Of a stretch of 20,904 nucleotides of DNA, positions 1 through 7,188 are shown in pieces. This stretch comes from CAZCCV01 sp964497515 (lineage in GTDB: Bacteria; Armatimonadota; UBA5829; DTLH01), in the NCBI GenBank assembly GCA_964497515.1, contig CAZCCV010000037.1, positions 1-20,904 of the forward strand, given 5' to 3'. Within the stretch, counting starts at the first letter, position 1, and each line of letters opens with the position of its first letter. Position numbers and translations under genes: made by a program. The notes beneath the pieces were generated by a model. That model saw nothing but the letters and a program-made list of their open reading frames with translations. It searched no databases and was not told where the DNA came from.

Positions 1-69
1 TATTATCGAGGGAGCCAGATTAGCGGCCTGATTCCGGATATCTGACATGCACCCTCTGGCCTCTCAGTC

Positions 70-98
70 TTGCTCTTGGCTTGCCGACATGGTACAAT
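70..98 (+). promoter_or_regulatory. Putative sigma-70 promoter of xerC-hslVU
   Basis: TTGCTC (70-75), a 17-base spacer and TACAAT (93-98). The predicted transcription start (about 105-107) coincides with the ATG at 107, so the message would be leaderless or nearly so. This rests on hexamer matching alone. Confidence 0.4.
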
Positions 99-106
99 CG
101 GGCGAT

Positions 107-1009
107 ATGGAAAGAGCGCTGGACAGGTTCATCGACCACCTGAGAATCGTGAAGCGATCGTCCGAACACACTATCCGAAACTACGCAGGCGATATCACCC
201 AGTTTCTGAATTTCGCCGAGGAAGCCGGTGCAGAGAGTTGGGACTACCCATTAATTCGACGGTATCTGGCTCATTTGCAGCGTTCTGGAGCTGCGAAAAC
301 TTCCGTAGCCCGCAAAATTGCGGCGCTGAGGTCGTTCTTTCGGTATCTTCAGAAGAAAGAGGTTATCGAAACCGACCCTACTGCTGGCATCGTTGCTCCA
401 CGCAAAGAGAAGAAACTGCCCAGATTTCTCGGATATGAGCATACCGAAGCACTGTTGGCTGCTCCGGATACGGCAACTCCAGCAGGGATGCGCGACAGAG
501 CCATAATGGAAACCCTCTATGCCACAGGTTTTCGTGTAAGTGAGCTCGTTGCCCTAAATGTCAGCGACATTGACGGAACCGACGAGCTGCGAACTGTCGG
601 AAAAGGCTCTAAAGAACGGGTTGTTCTACTTGGGCGCGCTGCTATGGAAGCTATTGCCGAGTATCTCTCACGCGGCCGTGATGTACTGGCCAAAAAGGCT
701 GATCAGTCCACCGAAGCACTGTTTCTAAACTATCGCGGAACGCGGCTAACCACAAGAAGCGTCGAGCGGATAGTCGACAAATACATACGCATCGTCTCAG
801 ACTCGCTGAAGATAACTCCACACTCTCTCAGACACACATTTGCTACGCATATGCTGGCTGGTGGGGCTGATCTCAGAAGCGTTCAAGAGCTGCTTGGCCA
901 CTCCAGCGCTGCAACGACACAGGTTTATACACACGTAACAAGGGAACGATTGAAAGAGGTTTACGATAAGGCGCATCCGCGTGCAAAGATCGAGGAGGCC
1001 AAAAAATGA
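107..1009 (+). CDS. xerC: Tyrosine site-specific recombinase XerC
   Basis: XerC resolves chromosome dimers at the dif site with XerD, acting in the cytoplasm at division. The protein has an N-terminal SAM-like DNA-binding domain (about residues 1-90 from the chosen start) and a C-terminal catalytic domain. Counted from the ATG at 107, the catalytic set is R143 (in GFRVSEL), K166 (GKGSKE), H239 and R242 (HSLRH), H265 (LLGH) and Y274 (QVYTH), so it looks active. The frame is open further upstream (ATG at 47 and 89), but the family normally begins near MERALDRF, encoded at 107. A promoter-like sequence also ends just before that codon. The stop overlaps the hslV start by four bases (ATGA). The order xerC-hslV-hslU is also common in Firmicutes. 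XerC rather than XerD is inferred from this context. Confidence 0.9.
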   Translation: MERALDRFIDHLRIVKRSSEHTIRNYAGDITQFLNFAEEAGAESWDYPLIRRYLAHLQRSGAAKTSVARKIAALRSFFRYLQKKEVIETDPTAGIVAPRKEKKLPRFLGYEHTEALLAAPDTATPAGMRDRAIMETLYATGFRVSELVALNVSDIDGTDELRTVGKGSKERVVLLGRAAMEAIAEYLSRGRDVLAKKADQSTEALFLNYRGTRLTTRSVERIVDKYIRIVSDSLKITPHSLRHTFATHMLAGGADLRSVQELLGHSSAATTQVYTHVTRERLKEVYDKAHPRAKIEEAKK

Positions 1010-1536
1010 AAATGCATGGCACGACTATAGTTGGAGTTAAGCGTGATGGCAGAGTCGCCGTAGGAGGCGATGGCCAGGTTACTTTGGAAAGTACAATAAT
1101 GAAGAAGTCCGCGAAAAAGGTTAGGCGGATTTACAACGATAACGTTCTCGTCGGTTTTGCGGGCTCTGTTGCAGATGCGCAGACCCTAACAGACAAGTTT
1201 GAGTCCAAGCTCCAGGAAGCGCACGGAAACCTGCGCAGAGCGCTGATAGAGTTTGCCAAAGAATGGCGCACCGATCGAATCCTTCGTCGGTTGGAGGCTA
1301 TGATGATTGTCGCGAACAACGAATACCTTATGGTTCTCTCTGGAAACGGTGAAGTAATAGAACCGGATGAAGGTGTAGCTGCTATCGGTTCCGGTGGAGG
1401 GTTTGCCCTCGCTGCTGCTCGTTCGCTCATCAAACACACCAACCTCAGCGCCAAGGAAATTGTGGAAGAATCTCTGCTTACAGCAGCGGGGATTTGTATC
1501 TACACCAACGACAGTATTACCATCGAAGAGATGTAG
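1006..1536 (+). CDS. hslV: ATP-dependent protease subunit HslV
   Basis: HslV (ClpQ) is the threonine peptidase of the HslUV protease. It forms a double hexamer that degrades proteins unfolded by HslU. The 176-residue product matches the family length. The start MKMHGTTIVGV places the catalytic Thr at position 6 behind a five-residue propeptide (MKMHG) that is removed by self-processing. The conserved segments GGDGQVT, KKVRRIYN, GFAGS..D and IGSGGG are present. A strong Shine-Dalgarno sequence (AGGAGG, 993-998) lies 7 bases before the ATG at 1006, which favours it over the ATG at 1012. The gene overlaps xerC by four bases and is followed by hslU after about 22 bases, so the three genes are probably co-transcribed and translationally coupled. 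Confidence 0.96.
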   Translation: MKMHGTTIVGVKRDGRVAVGGDGQVTLESTIMKKSAKKVRRIYNDNVLVGFAGSVADAQTLTDKFESKLQEAHGNLRRALIEFAKEWRTDRILRRLEAMMIVANNEYLMVLSGNGEVIEPDEGVAAIGSGGGFALAAARSLIKHTNLSAKEIVEESLLTAAGICIYTNDSITIEEM

Positions 1537-1558
1537 CCTAATGAGCCAGGAGTCAGCC

Positions 1559-3007
1559 ATGATCAAAGTGGACAACCTAACACCCAAGATGATAGTCGAG
1601 GAACTCGACAAATACATTATCGGCCAGAACAAAGCGAAGCGCGCTGTGGCTGTGGCACTTCGAAACCGTTACCGCCGTCGAATGCTTCCCGAGGATCTGA
1701 AAGACGAAGTCATTCCGAAGAATATCCTGATGATTGGTCCGACGGGAGTAGGTAAGACAGAGATCGCTCGTAGACTGGCAAACCTGACTGCTGCACCATT
1801 TGTTAAGGTGGAGGCTACAAAATTCACCGAAGTAGGCTATGTCGGTCGCGACGTAGACTCTATGGTGAGAGACCTAGTTCAAGTTGCTATTCGGATGGTA
1901 GAGAATGAAAAGATCGAAGAAGTTAAGCCGAAAGCGATACAGCAGGCTTTGGATCGAGTGCTCGATCTGATAGAGCCTCCTCTTCGTCGCCGCAGAGAAG
2001 GCCAGCGTCCACCGTTTATGGAAGCTCTCGGCAATATCTTCCCCGGCGCATATCAGCAACCCGAAGAACCGAAAGAGCGAACCGAGGAAGAAGACGAAGA
2101 CTACCGCACGGCCTCGGAGCGAAAACAGCGAATACGAACCAAGCTTAGAGAACAGCTTGAATCGGGATTCCTAGATGACAGGCAGATAGAGATCGAGGTA
2201 GAAGAGAGCCAGAGTCCGTTTTTGCAGGTTTTCACTCAGCAGGGAATGGAAGAAATGGGAGTCGATTTGCCGGGCATGCTCGGCAATATAATGCCGAAGA
2301 GGAAAAAGACTCGCACAGTTACTGTCGGTGAAGCCAGGCAGATACTTGCCGACCAAGCCGCTCGCGAGATGATCGACCAAGACCAGGTAACGCGCGATGC
2401 CATTCAGCGAGCTGAACAGTCGGGGATTATATTTGTGGATGAGATGGATAAGATCGCTGGCCGCGAGCGAGGTGGAGATGGAGGCCCTCAAGTTTCACGT
2501 GAAGGAGTTCAGCGTGATATTCTACCTATCATAGAAGGTTCGACCGTTATCACCAAATACGGCCCTGTGAGTACCAATCACATTCTCTTCGTGGCTGCCG
2601 GTGCCTTTCACGTAACGAAACCTTCCGATCTGATACCAGAGTTGCAGGGCAGGCTCCCTATCAGAGTTGAGCTCGACAGTCTCTCTGAAGATGACTTCAT
2701 CAAGATCCTTACTGAGCCCAAGAACGCGCTTCTCAAACAGTATATTGGTATGCTAAATACCGAGGGTGTTACAATCAGGTTCACCGATGGAGCTGTGCGG
2801 GAAGTCGCGCGAATCGCAGCCGATGTAAACAGCCGAATGGAGAACATAGGAGCGCGCAGACTTCAGACTATTATGGAGCGTCTGTTGGAAGACATATCCT
2901 TCGACGCGCCCGACGTCGAAAAGCAGATTACAATAGACAAAGCATATGTCCAGAAACAGCTTGCAGATGTTGTGAAAGATGAAGACCTAAGCCGCTACAT
3001 CCTGTAA
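1559..3007 (+). CDS. hslU: ATP-dependent protease ATPase subunit HslU
   Basis: HslU (ClpY) is the AAA+ unfoldase that feeds substrates into HslV. With the ATG at 1559 the product is 482 residues, somewhat longer than E. coli HslU because of a charged I-domain (about 110-260, including an E/D-rich stretch near 169-182). Walker A is GPTGVGKT (60-67), the pore motif GYVGRD (93-98), Walker B IIFVDEMDK (290-298) and sensor-2 GARR (431-434). The C-terminus DLSRYIL matches the HslU tail that docks into HslV. AGGAG (1548-1552) lies 6 bases before ATG 1559. The ATG at 1541 and the longer open frame from 1394 lie mostly in hslV and lack family residues. Confidence 0.96.
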   Translation: MIKVDNLTPKMIVEELDKYIIGQNKAKRAVAVALRNRYRRRMLPEDLKDEVIPKNILMIGPTGVGKTEIARRLANLTAAPFVKVEATKFTEVGYVGRDVDSMVRDLVQVAIRMVENEKIEEVKPKAIQQALDRVLDLIEPPLRRRREGQRPPFMEALGNIFPGAYQQPEEPKERTEEEDEDYRTASERKQRIRTKLREQLESGFLDDRQIEIEVEESQSPFLQVFTQQGMEEMGVDLPGMLGNIMPKRKKTRTVTVGEARQILADQAAREMIDQDQVTRDAIQRAEQSGIIFVDEMDKIAGRERGGDGGPQVSREGVQRDILPIIEGSTVITKYGPVSTNHILFVAAGAFHVTKPSDLIPELQGRLPIRVELDSLSEDDFIKILTEPKNALLKQYIGMLNTEGVTIRFTDGAVREVARIAADVNSRMENIGARRLQTIMERLLEDISFDAPDVEKQITIDKAYVQKQLADVVKDEDLSRYIL

Positions 3008-3021
3008 GGCAAACGCTTAAA

Positions 3022-3046
3022 GGCCCAATCGAGAATCGATTGGGCC
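3022..3046. terminator. Shared hairpin terminator between hslU and purO
   Basis: A perfect 10-bp inverted repeat, GGCCCAATCG (3022-3031) and CGATTGGGCC (3037-3046), with a 5-base loop. It lies between convergent genes. The minus-strand side is followed by a short T run (TTTAAGCGTTT), so it probably works best for the minus-strand purO transcript. On the plus strand there is no T run. Confidence 0.7.
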
Positions 3047-3069
3047 AAACTGCAACTATACCAGCTTCG

Positions 3070-3675
3070 CTACTTCTCGTGTGGGTTATAGACCGCCAGT
3101 TCGTCCATCCACGCTGCAGCACACACGGGTAGTTCGAGCGTATCGAAAAACGGGCCATCTACTACAAACTTTGCCGCATCACTTGCCGATAGCGAGCAGA
3201 CTGGGTGCTCAATTTCCTCAAGGTGATTGAGTTCATAGGTGCAGATTATCCGGCACAGTTTGTCCTTAAGTGGAAAAGATGCTACTTCGATTCCATCATC
3301 TCGCACAATCCCCAAGTATCCAGTGTCGGGAGTCACGACGCCTGCTATTCTTGGAGTATTGTACTGGTCGCGTTCGTAACCCATCTTCTCGAGCACGCTG
3401 CGAATCGCCTGATCGGGGGCGATACCCGCCTCGAGATCGCGGAATATTGGATCTGTGTGAGTACCGTTCGACACCACAACCCCACCTTTAGAAACGCGGA
3501 TACAGTTGTAGGCGATGTAAGGATTTTTCTCGACTTCTTTTGGATCCAGCGGTTGGATCGCCACACCTTCGGGTGTGATCCGCGATACGCGGTTAGGAAA
3601 CGATCGGGATGATACACGGTATGCGACAAAAGGCTTGGTGCTCTTGCCGACGACTACTATCCTGCCGACATACAT
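3070..3675 (-). CDS. purO: IMP cyclohydrolase, PurO type
   Basis: This 201-residue protein matches the PurO family, which converts FAICAR to IMP, the last step of de novo purine synthesis. The family was first characterised in archaea. The signature near the N-terminus is clear: MYVGRIVVVGK, then AYRVSSRSFPNR (18-29). Further segments (NPYIAYNCIR, SNGTHTDPI, TPRIAGV) fit the family. The frame stays open to 3699, but ATG 3675 has an excellent AAGGAGG (3684-3690) 8 bases upstream and begins at the family's usual start. In most bacteria this step is done by the C-terminal half of bifunctional PurH, so this genome may have a standalone AICAR transformylase elsewhere. The gene stands alone, divergent from the STAS/HATPase gene. 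Confidence 0.85.
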   Translation of the reverse strand: MYVGRIVVVGKSTKPFVAYRVSSRSFPNRVSRITPEGVAIQPLDPKEVEKNPYIAYNCIRVSKGGVVVSNGTHTDPIFRDLEAGIAPDQAIRSVLEKMGYERDQYNTPRIAGVVTPDTGYLGIVRDDGIEVASFPLKDKLCRIICTYELNHLEEIEHPVCSLSASDAAKFVVDGPFFDTLELPVCAAAWMDELAVYNPHEK

Positions 3676-3702
3676 CGGAGCTTCCTCCTTGGTGTTCAAG
3701 TC

Positions 3703-3731
3703 AGTTTATCATCAGCAGAATTATTCGTCAA
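3703..3731 (-). promoter_or_regulatory. Putative promoter of purO
   Basis: On the minus strand, TTGACG (3731-3726), a 17-base spacer and TAAACT (3708-3703), preceded by TGA as an extended -10. The predicted start near 3696 gives a leader of about 20 bases carrying the AAGGAGG ribosome site. The rest of the 3676-3975 intergenic stretch holds the divergent promoter described separately and nothing else I can identify. Confidence 0.5.
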
Positions 3732-3881
3732 CAACTTACGCCGAATCAGCACAAGGAAAGCCATATAGCAAGACATTCCAGTGGAAGACGAGGATGAAGA
3801 AGCAATAAACCAGTATAATCACCTGTTTAACAATGCTTGACTGCTGGATATACCGATGTTAGAATGTTTTCGACGGACTAT

Positions 3882-3909
3882 TTGCGATTTAGGGTAGTTT
3901 CATCATAAT
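3882..3909 (+). promoter_or_regulatory. Putative promoter of the STAS/HATPase gene
   Basis: TTGCGA (3882-3887), a 16-base spacer and CATAAT (3904-3909), about 65 bases before the GTG start. The hexamer matches are moderate and no operator is apparent. Confidence 0.35.
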
Positions 3910-3975
3910 GCACTGCTTTAACCGCCGTCACTCAACCGGTTTCACAAAAGCACCGGTAGAATGCAGGAGTACTGA

Positions 3976-4764
3976 GTGGCGGTTTTAGAAGAATCTCGTC
4001 TGCGTCAATCGCCGCTGGTTACACTGGCCGGAGAAGTTGACTCCCACGGCAGCGCGCGAATGACCGACGTGTTAAAGGAACTGTTGGACGCCGGTTGTAG
4101 CGCGCCTCGAGTTGATTTGGCCGGGGTGAGCTTCATCGACTCTGAAGGACTGCTTGCCCTCCTCCATTGGTGCAGACAGTTTGAAGGGGGAGACGGCGAA
4201 CCCAAATTCGTCTCTGTAAACCCCATTGTCCGCCGCCTGTTCGAGGTTTCAGGATTTGAACACTTCATCAGTTGCTCAGAAGACCACGGACTTCCTGTGC
4301 AGCTAGACCGTCAGCCAATTACCGATTGTATGGCGTCTGCTGAAGACTGGGAGGTTCGATCCTTTACAGTTCCCGCAAGGCTTGAATGCTGCAAGGTCGT
4401 CCGAGATCGAATCACCCAAACAGTCTCCACAATGCCGTTTACGCAGGAAGAACGTATGGATATTCGACTTGCAGTTGGTGAGACGATATCGAATGCGATC
4501 AGGCACGGTTGCGGCGAAAGACCGTGGGAGAGAATTACCGTTCGTAGCCTCGCTACTCCTCACGCACTTGTAGTTGAAATCTCCGACCCTGGAACAGGAT
4601 TCGAACTCGACGCAGAACTGGTCAATCAGCAAGAACAGGCATCTCCGCGAGAGGGTAGGATGGGAATCGGGTGTATGCTGCAATCTATGGACGAGGTATC
4701 ATTCGACTTCACACAAGGAACCACCGTCAGACTTGTCAAATACGTTAAGCCGTCGGTACAGTAG
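3976..4764 (+). CDS. Fused STAS-HATPase partner-switch regulator (RsbV/RsbW-like)
   Basis: The 262-residue protein joins two domains that are usually separate partners. Residues about 10-100 form a STAS (anti-anti-sigma) domain with the signature VDLAGVSFIDSEGLLALL; Ser56 in DSEG corresponds to the phosphorylated Ser of SpoIIAA/RsbV. Residues about 127-258 form an HATPase_c serine-kinase/anti-sigma domain. Its N box is E169..N173 (GETISNAIRHG), its G1 box DPGTGF (204-209), and a G2-like segment is GRMGIGC (227-233). The start is GTG 3976, with AGGAG (3965-3969) 6 bases upstream; the ATG at 3961 meets a stop after four codons. No sigma factor of the SigB/SigF type is nearby, so its target is unknown. 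It is more likely a general signalling module than a partner of the ECF sigma factor at 15464. Confidence 0.85.
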   Translation: MAVLEESRLRQSPLVTLAGEVDSHGSARMTDVLKELLDAGCSAPRVDLAGVSFIDSEGLLALLHWCRQFEGGDGEPKFVSVNPIVRRLFEVSGFEHFISCSEDHGLPVQLDRQPITDCMASAEDWEVRSFTVPARLECCKVVRDRITQTVSTMPFTQEERMDIRLAVGETISNAIRHGCGERPWERITVRSLATPHALVVEISDPGTGFELDAELVNQQEQASPREGRMGIGCMLQSMDEVSFDFTQGTTVRLVKYVKPSVQ

Positions 4765-4866
4765 TAACGGGGCAACCATTCCGAATTGTTCGTTCCAGAT
4801 ACTGTAAGAGTCTGAAAACACCCGAAAAGGCCGCCCCGTCCCCGAGTCGAGCTTTCTTCTTAGATA

Positions 4867-7176
4867 CTAATCTCCAATATCAAATGTGCTGGGTTCACCT
4901 GTCCCAAGTATCACTGGCTTTCCAGCAATCGTGGCACTGATCTCAGTCGCTTTGTCTGCATCTACATTCACGCTGACCGTATTTTGTGTCACCTCGAATG
5001 ACAACAAAGCATTCTGCAAAGCCAGGTTGAACTTAAGCGATTTCCAATGCTTTGGAAGTCTAGGATTGATGGCAAGTCCTTGTTCGGACAGACGCACTCC
5101 ACCAAAGCCGAAAACTGCTGCCATCCAGGCTCCACCGGACGCGGTGCCGTGTATTCCATCTGCAGTATCGCGCCGGCCAGTCAGTTCATCGTCCAGGTCT
5201 TCGCCTGCAGAAATCAAGAAATCACGGTAAGCGTTCTCCATCTCGCCCATCTCTTTTGCCATAATCGAGTTAATAACAAAGCTCATAGAGCTGAAGTTCA
5301 TACTCTTGTCTTTGTAGAAGTCCCAGTTTGCGCGCATAATATCTTCCTTGAACTCATCGCGCAGAAGAACCATTCCCATCACAACGTCGGGCTGGTTCAG
5401 AGCCTGATAGGGGAAGACGGTTGCGAACCACGCCGTTCGACCTTCGAGCAAATCGGCCGGTGCAGGTTTCAGTTGATGGAACCCTTCGCACTGCTCGTAG
5501 ATTTTCGTCTTGGTGTCGAAGTAGAACGTCAACCCATCAGCCACCTTCTGCCACTCATTCATTTCCTGTTCTTTGATAGAGAGTCGGCTGATAGCAGAAT
5601 CAAAATCTGCCGGACGTATCTTGCGCAGAGTCTCAAGCATCTCGTTTGTCCAGACGAGTGTCTTCTGGGCAAGCAGGTTGGTGTAGAAGTTGTTTGTGCT
5701 CTCGCAGTGCCCTTCATCTGGCCCTGAAACGTTCACCAGGTCGTACTGACCAGTAGCAGAGTTGAGCACTGCGCGAGAGGTGTAGAACCTCGATGATTCC
5801 ACCAGCATATCTATACCGCGTTCTGCCATAAAGTCTGTGTCACCCGTTGCAAGCCAGTATTGCATCAGGCTATAGGCAACGTCTGAATCGATATGGATAT
5901 TTGTGTGTGTGAACCTCCACCATCGTCCGAGGCATTCTTCTCCGTATGGTCCGGACTGCCAAGCGAACTTTGCTCCCTTATAACCGAGCAGCTTTGCGAT
6001 TTCCCGTCCATGCTTCAAGCCATGCCAGCGGTAATTCAGGCAGTGGCGCGCAACCTGTGGCAGCGTGAACAGATAGAACGGCTCAATGTACAGGTCGGTA
6101 TCGTAGAAAACTGTCCCCTGGTAGTGTTCGCCAGACAGAAGCTTGCAAGGCACAGTGAGTTTGTCTGTGTGTCGCGGAGCAGCCGACAGAAGATGAAACA
6201 GACAGAACCGCAAATAGAGCTGCACCAGATCGTCGCCTTCTATCTGCACATCGCATCGATCCCACAATTCGCGCCAGGCAGCTTCCTGCCGTTTCAAAGC
6301 GGAGTCAAAGCCGAGAGAGACTGATTCTTCTAACTCTGTCTGAATATCACATTCCACGCCGTGCCGCACATCCTCGCTTGAGGAAATAGCAATATGCTTA
6401 TCGATTGTTACCGTCCGACCTTCCTCCGCGTTCGTTTCGAAGACAGAGTAGACTCTCTCATGTTCTACAACCGTTCGCAGTGGGTTTTGCATAACTGTTT
6501 CGACGAGAATGTTCACGTCAATGCCTCTTGCAAGCGTTTTGGCGTGCACAAAGCATTTGCCGTCATCGCCGCTTGCCTCAAGCACATCGAACTGCCGATC
6601 TTTCTGCAGGTTGGAACGGACAGAACCATCTATTCCGCTCCTTATGGTGATTCTTCCAGAATAGTTGATTGGCGTGACCGAGTATCGCATAGCCACGGTA
6701 TGAACACGGCTCATATCAGCAAACCTGGATGCGCTGATCTTTGTCTTACGTCCGTTTGGTTGTTCCAGGATGTATTCGTACGTATAGAGGCCCGTGCGCA
6801 TGTCGTAATGCTGTGCAAAGCTGTCTATGTTTCCTCGCCTAAAGCTTAACTCCACACCTTCAACAAACACCTGAATGAACAGCGGGTCTGGCAAGTTTGC
6901 GACAGACGGGCTTGGCTTGGCATCGTCAAAGAACTCCGGATCGAGGTATCGCCGCTCGTGTTTGGTCGGCCTGATAAATGCGATCATATCGGCCACATCA
7001 AAGACGCCAGCTAGGATCGTTGTAGGATATGTTCCCGAGCGATCTTCCAGAAGACTCCCTTTGAGCGACAGATAGCCATTTGCAGTTGTGAAAACAGTAT
7101 TGGCATTTCCGATGGAGTGCGAATCTGTTTCGGTCTTGGTCACGATCCACGTGCGGGTGTTGGTATACTGTTTCAT
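4867..7176 (-). CDS. Glycoside hydrolase family 65 protein (alpha-glucoside phosphorylase-like, divergent)
   Basis: The 769-residue protein has GH65 architecture: an N-terminal beta-sandwich (about 1-270), a helical linker, an (alpha/alpha)6 barrel (about 320-690) and a small C-terminal beta domain. GH65 enzymes phosphorolyse alpha-glucosides such as maltose, trehalose or kojibiose to beta-glucose 1-phosphate. The catalytic acid is probably E488 in VSGPDEGH, followed by STNNFYTN. VFYDTD (356-361) stands for the usual FWDTE. Two other usual motifs are altered: KQADV reads NQPDV, and the phosphate-site pattern HxSSLSxxxH reads MNFSSMSFVIN. Substrate and even phosphorolysis are therefore uncertain. 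The gene lies 12 bases downstream of the HAD gene, a classical pairing, with a GGAGAT ribosome site in the gap. Family confidence is high, specificity unknown. Confidence 0.85.
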   Translation of the reverse strand: MKQYTNTRTWIVTKTETDSHSIGNANTVFTTANGYLSLKGSLLEDRSGTYPTTILAGVFDVADMIAFIRPTKHERRYLDPEFFDDAKPSPSVANLPDPLFIQVFVEGVELSFRRGNIDSFAQHYDMRTGLYTYEYILEQPNGRKTKISASRFADMSRVHTVAMRYSVTPINYSGRITIRSGIDGSVRSNLQKDRQFDVLEASGDDGKCFVHAKTLARGIDVNILVETVMQNPLRTVVEHERVYSVFETNAEEGRTVTIDKHIAISSSEDVRHGVECDIQTELEESVSLGFDSALKRQEAAWRELWDRCDVQIEGDDLVQLYLRFCLFHLLSAAPRHTDKLTVPCKLLSGEHYQGTVFYDTDLYIEPFYLFTLPQVARHCLNYRWHGLKHGREIAKLLGYKGAKFAWQSGPYGEECLGRWWRFTHTNIHIDSDVAYSLMQYWLATGDTDFMAERGIDMLVESSRFYTSRAVLNSATGQYDLVNVSGPDEGHCESTNNFYTNLLAQKTLVWTNEMLETLRKIRPADFDSAISRLSIKEQEMNEWQKVADGLTFYFDTKTKIYEQCEGFHQLKPAPADLLEGRTAWFATVFPYQALNQPDVVMGMVLLRDEFKEDIMRANWDFYKDKSMNFSSMSFVINSIMAKEMGEMENAYRDFLISAGEDLDDELTGRRDTADGIHGTASGGAWMAAVFGFGGVRLSEQGLAINPRLPKHWKSLKFNLALQNALLSFEVTQNTVSVNVDADKATEISATIAGKPVILGTGEPSTFDIGD

Positions 7177-7188
7177 ATATATCTCCGT

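Noticed and set aside
1..45. 3' end of an upstream gene (frame 1 ends at TGA 43-45)
   Set aside because: Fourteen codons are too few to identify or to separate from chance; frame 2 also stays open to 31.
1394..1558. Longer HslU start
   Set aside because: The extension lies mostly inside hslV in another frame, lacks family residues, and ATG 1559 has a proper ribosome site.
4767..4839. ACGGGGC and GCCCCGT as a terminator between the STAS/HATPase and GH65 genes
   Set aside because: The 7-bp arms are separated by 59 bases and no T run follows. The 102-base convergent gap shows no convincing terminator.
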